Source: Verrucomicrobiales bacterium
GTDB taxonomy: Bacteria > Verrucomicrobiota > Verrucomicrobiia > Verrucomicrobiales > DEV007
Length of the DNA stretch: 64,000 bases
NCBI GenBank assembly: GCA_028047635.1
Contig: JAOFXR010000007.1
Span: 1-64,000 of the forward strand
Reading direction: 5' to 3'
Shown piece by piece: positions 33,172 to 41,964 of this stretch. Numbering within the stretch: position 1 is the first letter of the stretch; each line of letters opens with the position of its first letter. A model generated the notes under the pieces. It was not told where the DNA came from and made no database searches. It saw nothing but the letters and a program-made list of their open reading frames with translations. The position numbers and the translations under genes were made by a program.

Positions 33172-34578
33172 CTAGACCAGGATATCTCGCACGACACGTG
33201 CCGACTCCACCCCGGTAAGTTTGAAGTCGAGCCCCTGAAACCGGTAGCTGAAGCTTTCGTGATCGATGCCCAGAAGATTCAAGGCCGTGGCATGTAAGTC
33301 ACGCACATGAACGGGATTCTCAGCCACGTTGTAACTGAAATTATCGGTCGCTCCATAGGTTGTGCCGGGTTTGACTCCGCCACCCGCCATCCAAATCGTG
33401 AAGCAGCGTGGATGGTGATCCCGTCCCGCCTCAGGACTGTCCCACTTGCCTTGACCGGCGACTCCGCGTCCGAATTCACCGCCCCAGATCACGAGCGTAT
33501 CATCCAGTAATCCGCGCATTTTAAGATCCTTGATCAGTGCCGCGCTGGGCTGGTCGGTATCGCGACAGCGAGCGGTGCACCAGCTCGGGAGGCGGCTGTG
33601 ATGATCCCAGTCGGGGTGGAAAAGTTGAGTGAAGCGCACTCCGCGTTCGGCGAGACGGCGCGCCATGATGCAGTTCGCTGCGTAGCTGCCGGGGCGTCGC
33701 GAATCAGGGCCATAAAGTTCGAAGACAGATTCCGGCTCATCGCTGAGATCGTTCAATTCGGGAATACTCGTCTGCATGCGATAGGCCATCTCGTATTGCT
33801 GAATACGGGTCGCAATCTCAGGGTCTCCGGTTTGTTCAAAACGTTTTTGATTCAGTTCGCCGATTCCATCCAGCATTCCGCGTCTCACTTCGCGGGGCAA
33901 CCCGTCGGGATCTCGCAAATAAAGGACACTGTCTTTAGCGTTGCGAAGTTTTACCCCTTGGTACTTCGAAGGAAGAAATCCGCTTCCCCAGTAGTGATCG
34001 TAAAGCGGCTGATCGCTCGGACGTTTCATTCTCGAAATGAGGACGAGGTAGTCAGGCAGGTTTTTATTCACGCTGCCAAGGCCGTAACTCGTCCACGCGC
34101 CAAAACTCGGTCGGCCGGGGATCTGGTTACCGGTGAGAAATTTGGTCATCGCCGGAGCGTGATTAATTTGATCTGTCACCATCGACTTCACAAAACACAA
34201 TTCATCGGCAATGGAGGCGGTGTGTGGCAACCACTCGCTTACGGTTGCGCCACTTTGGCCGTGCCGGGAAAACTCGGTGATTCCGGGGAGGATGAGCTGT
34301 TTCTGCCCTGACGTCATCGTCGTGAGGCGTTGCCCCTGACGAATGCTTTCCGGAAGCTCGGTGCCCGCCATTTTTCGGAGGCCAGGTTTGTAATCGAATA
34401 ACTCCAGCTGTGAGGGTCCACCCGATTGCGTCAGGAAAATGACTCGCTTCGCTTTCGGAGCGATGCGGGAAACGGCGTTGGTATCATTCAGCAATCCACC
34501 GAGCGCAATCGCTCCGAGATTGAGTCCACTTTGTCCGAGGAAGGTTCGGCGGTTGAGCTCGTCGGAAAAATTATTCAT
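33172..34578 (-). CDS. DUF1501 Tat-exported protein
   Basis: A 468-residue member of the DUF1501 family, distantly related to alkaline-phosphatase/sulfatase folds and abundant in PVC bacteria. The N-terminus carries a twin-arginine motif, LNRRTFLGQSG. Family segments are RVIFLTQSGGPSQLELFDYKP, WTSYGLGS, CIMARRLAERGVRFTQLF, LVIWGGEFGR and RDHHPRCFTIWMAGGGVKPG, whose Asp and His residues probably bind metal. No activity is established for the family. Its start codon overlaps the stop of the DUF1553 gene by eight bases, so the two are made together and presumably work together at the envelope. Confidence 0.88.
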   Translation of the reverse strand: MNNFSDELNRRTFLGQSGLNLGAIALGGLLNDTNAVSRIAPKAKRVIFLTQSGGPSQLELFDYKPGLRKMAGTELPESIRQGQRLTTMTSGQKQLILPGITEFSRHGQSGATVSEWLPHTASIADELCFVKSMVTDQINHAPAMTKFLTGNQIPGRPSFGAWTSYGLGSVNKNLPDYLVLISRMKRPSDQPLYDHYWGSGFLPSKYQGVKLRNAKDSVLYLRDPDGLPREVRRGMLDGIGELNQKRFEQTGDPEIATRIQQYEMAYRMQTSIPELNDLSDEPESVFELYGPDSRRPGSYAANCIMARRLAERGVRFTQLFHPDWDHHSRLPSWCTARCRDTDQPSAALIKDLKMRGLLDDTLVIWGGEFGRGVAGQGKWDSPEAGRDHHPRCFTIWMAGGGVKPGTTYGATDNFSYNVAENPVHVRDLHATALNLLGIDHESFSYRFQGLDFKLTGVESARVVRDILV

Positions 34579-37500
34579 GGGTCATGGCTTCGTCGAGGTT
34601 CAACATCAGGCTGGCAATCGTCATCCAGGCAGCGAGTTCGGGGGCGCGTTCAGGCGGAGGCGGTTTTTGCTGTCCCACCGTGAGCAGAGTCGTCGCTTCT
34701 TCAGGCGCGCCACGATAGAAGGTCAGGGCCTTCGCATATTCGCGTTCGAGAATGGCGGTTTCGTCAGGCGCGAGTGATCGGCTCAGGACTCGTTGCGCCA
34801 AACCTTCCAGTCCGTTTGTCTTTTCGGCGAGGATACGTGACGCTTCTAACATGGCGGTATCATTGAGCAAGGTCAGCGCTTGAAGCGGTGTGTTCGTGCG
34901 TCGCACGCCTACTTCACACACCCGCCGCTGGGCGCTGTCGAACAGAAAAGTCGGAGCGCTCGATCGTCGCCAGTAAGCGTAGAGAGTTCGTCGATACTGG
35001 GCCGGACCGACACTGGGCTGGTAGGTGAAGCGTCCCATGAAAATTTCCTCCCACACGCCCTCGGGCTGCCACGGCTTGATCGGTGGCCCTCCGATGGCAG
35101 GATTGAGCAAACCGGAGGCCTGCAGGGCATTGTCTCGAATCATCCACGCGGGAAGGCGAAAGCGGGGTGCCCGGGCGAGCCAGCGATTTTCGGGATCGCG
35201 CTCCAGTAATTCAGGAGTGACGGCGCTACTCTGGCGATAGGTTTCACTGGTAGCAATGAGACGAAAAATGTGACGGAGATTCCAATCATTTTCCATCAGC
35301 TCAACGGCGAGCCAATCGAGTAACTCCGGGTGCGTCGGCGATTCACCCTGCAAACCGAAGTCTTCCGGTGTCCGGACAAGGCCTGCTCCAAACATCATCT
35401 GCCACAGGTGATTCACGGTCACGCGTGCCGTGAGAGGATTGTCTGATGAAACAATCCACTTGGCAAAGTCGAGCCGCGTCTGAGCCTTTTCGGCGGGAAG
35501 AGCTAAAACGGCAGGGAGGACGCTGCGCTGCACGATGTCACCTTTGGCATCCCAGACCCCGCGAACGAGAACGTGGGTGTCCCGTGGCTCTTTTCGCTCG
35601 GCCAATACCTGAACTCCCAATGTGCCGGCTGCCTTTTTTGCGGCTGCATATTGGCGAACCGCCTCGTCATGATCGGATTTAGCGGCTTGGTAGGGGGCGT
35701 CGTCGAGAATGAACTGAGAGAGGAGGCGGTTACGAAGTTCCGGCGAAATTTTTCCCGCCCGGGAGGCTTCCTCAAGCGGGGCGGCTTTCAAACTGCGCAC
35801 CGTCTCTCCGCGCTGGTCGGTCGCTGAAATACGAAAGCGTCCAATGTTGGCATCGCCGTTAGTGGAGCGATGAAGAAGAATAAAAGTCAGTTCCTCTTCG
35901 GGATCGACAAGAAGCGGTTCGCTGAGCTCAAAGATCGCAGTGTGTGGATCGGTCAGGCCCTTGCCATTCGTGGTCCATCCGTTGCGCGGGTCGTCGTCGA
36001 GGGTGTCCTTCACCTTGCCGTATTTTCGGCCTTTTACATCCGTCTCCAGGTCGGCGACCGCTCCCTTTAATTCCATTTCACGCACCTGCGATTCTCCCTT
36101 TCGCTGAACGACTAGTTTTACGTTGGTGAGAATGAACTCACCCTCCTTCCCGCGCGAAAGTTTCCCGTCGGTATGGGATTCATCGGGAAAGACCTCCAGT
36201 TTCCATCCGGCAACACGAGTGAGATTCTTCGGTCCTGCAAAAGTGACCCGATAGTCATCCTGCCTGAGCCTCGGCCCTTTTGTCTGAACGGTTCCGTCGT
36301 CCTCCACAACAAACTCCGTCCCTTCTGCCGATCCCACCCGGAGCGGCTTCATCCCGTGCCAGGCCTGGAAGTCAGGAGAGAGCGAGGCTTCCGCCTTCGC
36401 TAACCAGCTGTCAAAACGTTTCGTCGCTTCCACTTTCGCGGCCGCCTCCAGTGGTTTGCAGACGGCAACGTGGGCTTCTGCTTCTTTGACGGCGCGGTCC
36501 GCCAGTGGGGATTGGTAGTCCAGGTAGGGGGTTGCTTTCCGTCCTGCCGCGCCGGTTTCTTCGATGCTATTAAAATACGCGAAGAGGCTGTAGTAGTCCT
36601 TTTGCGAAACGGGATCAAACTTGTGGTCGTGACACTGCGTGCATCCCAGCGTCAGTCCCAACCAGACCGTTCCCGTCGTGTTGACCCTATCAATCACATA
36701 ATCAATTCGCGATTCTTCAGGATGGCGTCCGCCTTCCCCATTCGTCATGTGATTGCGATGGAAGCAGGTCGCGAGGATTTGTTCGGGAGTGGCGTCGGGT
36801 AAAAGGTCACCCGCAAATTGTTCGATCGTGAATTGATCGAAGGGCATGTTTTGATTGAAGGCGTTTACGACCCAATCCCGCCAGGGCCAGTTCGTTCTTT
36901 CCAAATCCTGCTGGTATCCATCGGTGTCGGAATAACGCGCTGCATCGAGCCACCAGACCGCGAGGCGCTCCCCGTGATGAGGCGACGCGAGTTTCTGATC
37001 AACGATTGTTTCCCAGTTTTTATTCTCAAGCTCATCCACGCCGGGTGACAATCCCGTGAGATCAAAGGAGAGGCGGCGCAGTTGCGTGTGGGCCTCGGCC
37101 GGAGGCGAATGGCTCAGACTTTGCTCTTCCAGTTTTGCGCGAACAAACGCATCAATCGGGTGTTTCGCGAGATCGGGAACCTCCGCTCGAGCCGGTTTTT
37201 CAAAGGCCCAGTGTTTGCCCCATTTTGCTCCCTGCTCAATCCAGCGGCGCATGATGTCTCGCTCGTCGGAGGTGAGGGGCTTTCGATGTGAATCGGGTGG
37301 GGGCATGAGTTCATCCCCATCCTCTGTAATGATCCGATACCATAAGTCACTTGCCTTCAGATCGCCCTCCGCGACAACGAAGTAGTCTCCCCGGTCTCGC
37401 TTTGCCTCGGACTCGATGTCGAGGCGGAGTTTTGCCTTTCGATGACTCGCATCCGGCCCATGACAGTGAAAGCAGCGGTCTGATAGAATAGGCAGCACCT

Positions 37501-37600
37501 CGCGGCTGAAGCTCACCAGTTTCTCATCCGACCTCACGGTGAAAGGGATGGCGCATCCAATAAAGACGACCAGCAATTTTTGAAGCGAAGGAAATGGCAT
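34571..37600 (-). CDS. Cytochrome c / DUF1549 / DUF1553 protein
   Basis: A 1009-residue exported protein. The start at 37600 gives the signal MPFPSLQKLLVVFIGCAIPF; longer starts would overlap the divergent regulator. Domain order: a planctomycete-type cytochrome c segment with heme site CFHCH (43-47) and LMPPPDSHRKPL, then DUF1549 (about 145-345) with a second heme-like site CTQCHDHKFDP (320-330), a beta-sandwich-like middle (about 440-620), and C-terminal DUF1553 (about 730-980, with VNHLWQMMFGAGLVRTPEDF). The two CxxCH motifs imply covalent heme and electron transfer, perhaps coupled to oxidation of a polymer, but no reaction is known. First gene of a two-gene unit with the DUF1501 gene. 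Confidence 0.88.
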   Translation of the reverse strand: MPFPSLQKLLVVFIGCAIPFTVRSDEKLVSFSREVLPILSDRCFHCHGPDASHRKAKLRLDIESEAKRDRGDYFVVAEGDLKASDLWYRIITEDGDELMPPPDSHRKPLTSDERDIMRRWIEQGAKWGKHWAFEKPARAEVPDLAKHPIDAFVRAKLEEQSLSHSPPAEAHTQLRRLSFDLTGLSPGVDELENKNWETIVDQKLASPHHGERLAVWWLDAARYSDTDGYQQDLERTNWPWRDWVVNAFNQNMPFDQFTIEQFAGDLLPDATPEQILATCFHRNHMTNGEGGRHPEESRIDYVIDRVNTTGTVWLGLTLGCTQCHDHKFDPVSQKDYYSLFAYFNSIEETGAAGRKATPYLDYQSPLADRAVKEAEAHVAVCKPLEAAAKVEATKRFDSWLAKAEASLSPDFQAWHGMKPLRVGSAEGTEFVVEDDGTVQTKGPRLRQDDYRVTFAGPKNLTRVAGWKLEVFPDESHTDGKLSRGKEGEFILTNVKLVVQRKGESQVREMELKGAVADLETDVKGRKYGKVKDTLDDDPRNGWTTNGKGLTDPHTAIFELSEPLLVDPEEELTFILLHRSTNGDANIGRFRISATDQRGETVRSLKAAPLEEASRAGKISPELRNRLLSQFILDDAPYQAAKSDHDEAVRQYAAAKKAAGTLGVQVLAERKEPRDTHVLVRGVWDAKGDIVQRSVLPAVLALPAEKAQTRLDFAKWIVSSDNPLTARVTVNHLWQMMFGAGLVRTPEDFGLQGESPTHPELLDWLAVELMENDWNLRHIFRLIATSETYRQSSAVTPELLERDPENRWLARAPRFRLPAWMIRDNALQASGLLNPAIGGPPIKPWQPEGVWEEIFMGRFTYQPSVGPAQYRRTLYAYWRRSSAPTFLFDSAQRRVCEVGVRRTNTPLQALTLLNDTAMLEASRILAEKTNGLEGLAQRVLSRSLAPDETAILEREYAKALTFYRGAPEEATTLLTVGQQKPPPPERAPELAAWMTIASLMLNLDEAMTHE

Positions 37601-37669
37601 CACTCTAAATAACGCAAATGCAGAAAGAATTCTAGTATCGAGACCTTCCATTTTAGGTATGATTTGACC

Positions 37670-38434
37670 ATGGTGAAGAATCAGTCCGTTTTCCTGGAGG
37701 AACCTTTTTTTCAACAAAACCCTACCGCGAAGAGCCTCGTTTCGCTCTTCGAATGTCTCGGTAATGTGATTTTCTATGCCAAGGATTCCCGTGGCCGATT
37801 CATCGCTGCGAATACTGCGATGCTTGAAACGAAGAACATTACAGGCCCTTCAGGGATCATTGGGAAGACAGATCATGACTTTCATCCTCCGATGTTGGCA
37901 GATGCCTACGTAGCCGAAGATAGACGGGTCATGGAAAGCGGGAAGGCGCTCTCAAATCAAATCTGGTTTGTCCTCGATCGTTTTGGCCGACCGGGATGGT
38001 TCAACTCCAGCAAAGTTCCGTTGCGTGATTTTGACGGTGAAGTCATTGGTGTGGCAGGGGTGCGGTCGTCGATTGGAACTGCCGAACACCTTTCAGGGGG
38101 ATTTAAATTACTGAAGCCCGTCTTTAGCTACCTCGAGGAGCACTATACGGAGTCGATATCAATGAAAGAAATGGCGGCGCTAGCGCAACTTTCTTCGACG
38201 CATTTTAACCGTCAATTCTCAGCGCTTCTCGGTATTTCGCCCACTCAGTTTCTTCATTCACTTCGTATTGAAAAAGCGAGGCAGCTTCTGGGAAGTACCT
38301 CTCTTTCAGTCGGAGAAGTGGCACTGGAAACGGGTTATCATGATCAAAGCCACTTTTCACGGAACTTCCGCCGACTGACGGGAGTGTCTCCAAGGGAGTA
38401 TCGGTTGCGCTTTCGCAGGAAGGAGTTGGGCTGA
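37670..38434 (+). CDS. PAS-domain AraC-family transcription regulator
   Basis: A 254-residue regulator; the ATG at 37670 is preferred to the TTG two codons earlier. Residues about 22-135 are a PAS domain (LGNVIFYAKDSRGRFIAAN, GKTDHDFHPP, VPLRDFDGEVIGVAGVRSSI) likely to sense a small ligand. Residues about 150-250 are the double-HTH AraC domain (SISMKEMAALAQLSSTHFNR, then VGEVALETGYHDQSHFSRNF, RRLTGVSPREYR). It is transcribed away from the DUF1553-DUF1501 pair across a 69-base gap, so controlling that pair is the natural hypothesis. Confidence 0.87.
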   Translation: MVKNQSVFLEEPFFQQNPTAKSLVSLFECLGNVIFYAKDSRGRFIAANTAMLETKNITGPSGIIGKTDHDFHPPMLADAYVAEDRRVMESGKALSNQIWFVLDRFGRPGWFNSSKVPLRDFDGEVIGVAGVRSSIGTAEHLSGGFKLLKPVFSYLEEHYTESISMKEMAALAQLSSTHFNRQFSALLGISPTQFLHSLRIEKARQLLGSTSLSVGEVALETGYHDQSHFSRNFRRLTGVSPREYRLRFRRKELG

Positions 38435-38538
38435 GGTCGTTGGCAGGAAGCTCAGCGTTTCTCGCACCTATGCCGCTTCCAAATCTATCGCGATTTTGTA
38501 ATCGTGTCGTTTGAGCATCTCTCTATTGTCAGTAAGTA

Positions 38539-39264
38539 ATGTCAGAAGAAACACCACTTTCAAATTCGCCAGAAGAACCGACGCCAATCAATTCTGAATC
38601 TTCCACTGAGCTGGAAGTTTCACCAAACGTGGCGAGTGCTGATGAGTCCTGCGATCGCATCGTTCGAAGCCATGTCTTGTGGGCAATGGGAGCAGGTTTG
38701 ATTCCACTCCCTCTCGCTGATATTGCAGGAGTCACCGCCATCCAGATGGATGCATTGAAACAATTGGCCGAAAACTACGGCGTCGACTACCGCGAGGCGA
38801 ACGGTAAGCGCTTTGTCACTGGCCTCGCTGGCAGCACCGCGGCGAGAATCGGTGCCAGCGCCGTGAAAGCGATTCCCGGAATCGGCACCGTCATCGGGGG
38901 ATTAAGCATGTCAGCGTTGTCGGGGGCTTCCACTTACGCGGTGTGCCAGGTCGCTATTTCCCATTTCAAAAAACACGGGAATTTCCTAGAGCTCGACATC
39001 GAAGAGGCAAAGGCGGGATACAAGTCCGCTTTGGAAAAAGGCAAAACGTTGGTCACCGATCTTGCGGCACAGGCCGGTGAAGCTCGAAAGGTTCACGAAC
39101 AAATCAGTAAACTCGAATCGCTGCGGGACGATGGTGTCCTGAGCGATTTAGAGTTTGAAGCGAAGAAGGCTGCGCTGAAGGCGAAGCTGGACAAAACGGC
39201 GTGTAAATCGCCTCAGGATGAGGCGGAATGCGAAGAAAAGGATTCAAGTAATTCTCAGTCGTAA
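38539..39264 (+). CDS. DUF697-like membrane-associated protein with C-terminal SHOCT
   Basis: A 241-residue protein. The first 35 residues are Ser/Glu/Pro-rich and probably disordered. Residues about 40-140 resemble DUF697: SHVLWAMGAGLIPLPLADIA, VTAIQMDALKQLAENYGVDY and the hydrophobic glycine-rich TVIGGLSMSALSGASTYAVC. Residues about 188-220 form a SHOCT module (ISKLESLRDDGVLSDLEFEA then KKAALKAKL), a short oligomerisation domain. DUF697 proteins often accompany GTPases, but none is adjacent. Function unknown; association with the inner membrane is likely. Confidence 0.7.
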   Translation: MSEETPLSNSPEEPTPINSESSTELEVSPNVASADESCDRIVRSHVLWAMGAGLIPLPLADIAGVTAIQMDALKQLAENYGVDYREANGKRFVTGLAGSTAARIGASAVKAIPGIGTVIGGLSMSALSGASTYAVCQVAISHFKKHGNFLELDIEEAKAGYKSALEKGKTLVTDLAAQAGEARKVHEQISKLESLRDDGVLSDLEFEAKKAALKAKLDKTACKSPQDEAECEEKDSSNSQS

Positions 39265-39309
39265 CCGATCGGTTGTAGTCAGGCTCGCGATTCACAGATG
39301 ATTGTGAAC

Positions 39310-41964
39310 TCAATCTTTTTTGGCCATCTTTTCGATTAAATTCACCAGCTGGCCGTCATTCGACATCAGGTAGTCTTGTTGAGCGCGATAGGCTGCGGAG
39401 CGTTCATCCTTGGCCGTTTTGAATTTCGGATTGTTTTTGGCCTTTTCGGTTGCCGCTTTTTTCATTGCCTGGATTTCCTCGTCCGGGACGAAAAGTTGAG
39501 GGTAGGATTCTTCCAGCTTCGCCTGCGATAATTCAGCGGCGGTGAGCAGTTTTTGATAGGGGGCTTCCTTTTTAAAACGTTTGCGTAAGCGCTCCATTTC
39601 CGCTTCCTTCCGGCTGCGCGGCCAATCGTTTACCTCTGGTTTCTTTGCTATGAGAAAAGCTTCGATCGCCCGCTGCGCCCGATGGGTCGCAAAAAGTGTC
39701 TCTTTGTATGCGGGGTCATTGTCGTGAAGCTCTTTTCGTTCTGCCGCGATCGCCTTTCGGTAGTCTTTGTGCGAACGATAGGCGTCGGAGAATGATTTTT
39801 CGTTTCGTTCATCCAGTTCATTCACTGTAGCTACGAGCGCTCGATAGTTTGCGTCTTTCTGGTAAAGCCTTTCATGGGCGTTGGTTTTCTCGATCTCGAA
39901 CTGCTCCTCGAGCGTTCTTTTTACCGGATACTTGTCGATCACTGCATTCAGTTGTGCCTTCGCTGATGCCTCTGCATCGCCTTTCTTTTCCACGGCAGTG
40001 AATACCTGGAAATTGTCGAACTCGGCAGCGTGTTCATCCACCTGCAAGGCAAGATACTGCCGGGGACGGTCGATCATGGGATGTCTTGCGTGAGCCACGT
40101 GCTCGTGATCGAGATGAGCGATTACTTCATCTTCGAGGAACTCCACCGTCATGGAATACCAGCGATTCGGATTAAACTCATAGGCACACTCGCCATGCCG
40201 ATAGGAGAAATACGGAACTGACCGGTCGAGAGCGGTTTGAACGAAAAAGTGATCCGGCCGCAAGTGGATAACCGCATTGTAGCCACCTCCACTTCCCGTC
40301 ATAAGACGAATATCTTTGGCCTCACCCATTCTGAAATCGAATCGGACCACGGCGTTTTTGTATTCAGCATCGCGGAGAAAAATGCGGGTATTTTCTGTTC
40401 CGTTCGGAAGCCGCTTCAAGAGGCCTTCCTCAGCAACCCAGTCTTTTGAATACCAGAGTCTCTCGCTGACAAGGCCCGGCGAAAAGTGATCGCCAAAGTA
40501 AAGGTTTCGTGTTTCTGTCAGGATAGGAGGCGAAGGGATACGGGCACCGATCGATTCCCGCCATGAAACCAATTTGGACTTCAAATCACTAACAATTTCA
40601 GGTTTTTCCTCTGCAAGGTTAGTCGCTTCGGAAAGATCATCAGCGAGCGAATACAGCTCGTGTTCGCCAGTCGTAAAATGCTCAATCATCTTCCAGTCAC
40701 CGTGTCTGATCGCTCCACCCGATATTCCTCCGAGGAAATGAGGCTGATCAAGGGGGTAGTGCCATGCGAGGAATTTTCGTTCCGGTTCAGTATCAGGATT
40801 CGTCCAGTTTGCCAGTGTTGAGATCCCATCCAGTTTTTGTTTCGGATCAGGCTCTATCTCAGCCGCGTCGAGCAGCGTCGGATAGAAATCCGTATTCATT
40901 GTCGGTGCCTCGGATGTGGTTGATTCCGGAATCTGAGAAGGCCATCGCACAATCAAAGGAACGCGAATTCCACCCTCGTAGAGCTGACTTTTGCCTCCCC
41001 GTAGAGGAGCATTCGAGGTCACGTTCGATTCTCCACCGTTGTCGCTCGTGAAGATCAGGATCGTGTTATCAGCAATGCCGAGTGCGTTCAGCTTTTCAGT
41101 GATCATGCCAACTCCGTTGTCGATCGTCTCTAACATTGCGGCAAGGTGAGGGTTGTGATGGGAGGCCCAATGATTCCCCGGGTCCCCTTTACCCATTCGT
41201 GCATCCTCACAAAGGTAGCAATTCTCCCGACTCGATTTCCCGGGTGAGTGTTTCTTCCGATACTTTTCGACGAGGTCATCGCGACCGTTTAAGACGGAGT
41301 GCGGTGCGTAGTGGCTCAGATAAAGAAAAAACGGTTTATCCTGCTTCGCACTCCGCTCGATGAAACCCACCGCTTCGAGGTTAAGCCGATCCGTCAGATA
41401 CTCTTTCTCTCTCAGCCTATTCTCTTTCAAGTCGAGCCAGGGGATAGCTTGCTCGCGAAACACATACGGCCAGGTGTTCGCTCCATTGCCAACACCTTTT
41501 GTCTCGCTGCCGATGTTCCAGTCAAAGCCATGATCCAGCGGGCGAACCTCAAACTCAGCCTCATGATGCCGATATCCGGTGAGGTGCCATTTCCCTATCA
41601 TCCCCGTGGAGTATCCGTTTCTTTGTAGCATTTTCGGCAGCGTGAGATGCTCGAACGAAAGTGCGTTTGATGAATTGGGACGGAGGTAATCGGTAATTCC
41701 AATCCGCGCTGGAGCCTGCCCTGTTAGCAGGGCGGCTCGATACGGAGAGCAGACCGGCGCGGCTGCATAAGCCTGAGTGAAGCGCATTCCGCCACTGGCA
41801 AGTACATCGAGGTGTGGGGTTTCATTGAAATGGTTTCCGTAGCATCCCAATTCCGCCCATCCCAAATCATCAGCAAGAACAAAAATGATATTCGGCCGCG
41901 GCTCCTCTGCCAAAATAGCAGCAGCGCTGAGAAAGAAGAGGGATAGTAAAAGGGGGAGTCTCAT
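39310..41964 (-). CDS. Three-part sulfatase fusion (sulfatase, beta-sandwich, helical tail)
   Basis: An 884-residue exported protein (signal MRLPLLLSLFFLSAAAILA). Residues about 22-485 are an S1 sulfatase: LADDLGWAELGCYG, formylglycine motif VCSPYR (Cys72; the fourth position is Tyr), MIGKWHLTGYRHHE, TSDNGGESNVTSNAPLRGGK. Residues about 487-665 resemble a concanavalin/DUF1080-type beta-sandwich (YFGDHFSPGLVSERLWYS, VRFDFRMGEAKDIRLMTGSG, FDNFQVFTAVE) that may bind glycan. Residues about 670-884 are highly charged and helical with repeated K-x-P/Y-x-x-L heptad-like runs, likely a coiled coil. Its start overlaps the stop of the toroid glycosidase gene (ATGA), so it ends a coupled operon. Confidence 0.85.
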   Translation of the reverse strand: MRLPLLLSLFFLSAAAILAEEPRPNIIFVLADDLGWAELGCYGNHFNETPHLDVLASGGMRFTQAYAAAPVCSPYRAALLTGQAPARIGITDYLRPNSSNALSFEHLTLPKMLQRNGYSTGMIGKWHLTGYRHHEAEFEVRPLDHGFDWNIGSETKGVGNGANTWPYVFREQAIPWLDLKENRLREKEYLTDRLNLEAVGFIERSAKQDKPFFLYLSHYAPHSVLNGRDDLVEKYRKKHSPGKSSRENCYLCEDARMGKGDPGNHWASHHNPHLAAMLETIDNGVGMITEKLNALGIADNTILIFTSDNGGESNVTSNAPLRGGKSQLYEGGIRVPLIVRWPSQIPESTTSEAPTMNTDFYPTLLDAAEIEPDPKQKLDGISTLANWTNPDTEPERKFLAWHYPLDQPHFLGGISGGAIRHGDWKMIEHFTTGEHELYSLADDLSEATNLAEEKPEIVSDLKSKLVSWRESIGARIPSPPILTETRNLYFGDHFSPGLVSERLWYSKDWVAEEGLLKRLPNGTENTRIFLRDAEYKNAVVRFDFRMGEAKDIRLMTGSGGGYNAVIHLRPDHFFVQTALDRSVPYFSYRHGECAYEFNPNRWYSMTVEFLEDEVIAHLDHEHVAHARHPMIDRPRQYLALQVDEHAAEFDNFQVFTAVEKKGDAEASAKAQLNAVIDKYPVKRTLEEQFEIEKTNAHERLYQKDANYRALVATVNELDERNEKSFSDAYRSHKDYRKAIAAERKELHDNDPAYKETLFATHRAQRAIEAFLIAKKPEVNDWPRSRKEAEMERLRKRFKKEAPYQKLLTAAELSQAKLEESYPQLFVPDEEIQAMKKAATEKAKNNPKFKTAKDERSAAYRAQQDYLMSNDGQLVNLIEKMAKKD

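Noticed and set aside
33598-34311. A 237-codon open frame on the plus strand opposite the DUF1501 gene
   Set aside because: No domain or signal is visible and the minus strand carries a complete DUF1501 protein coupled to its neighbour.
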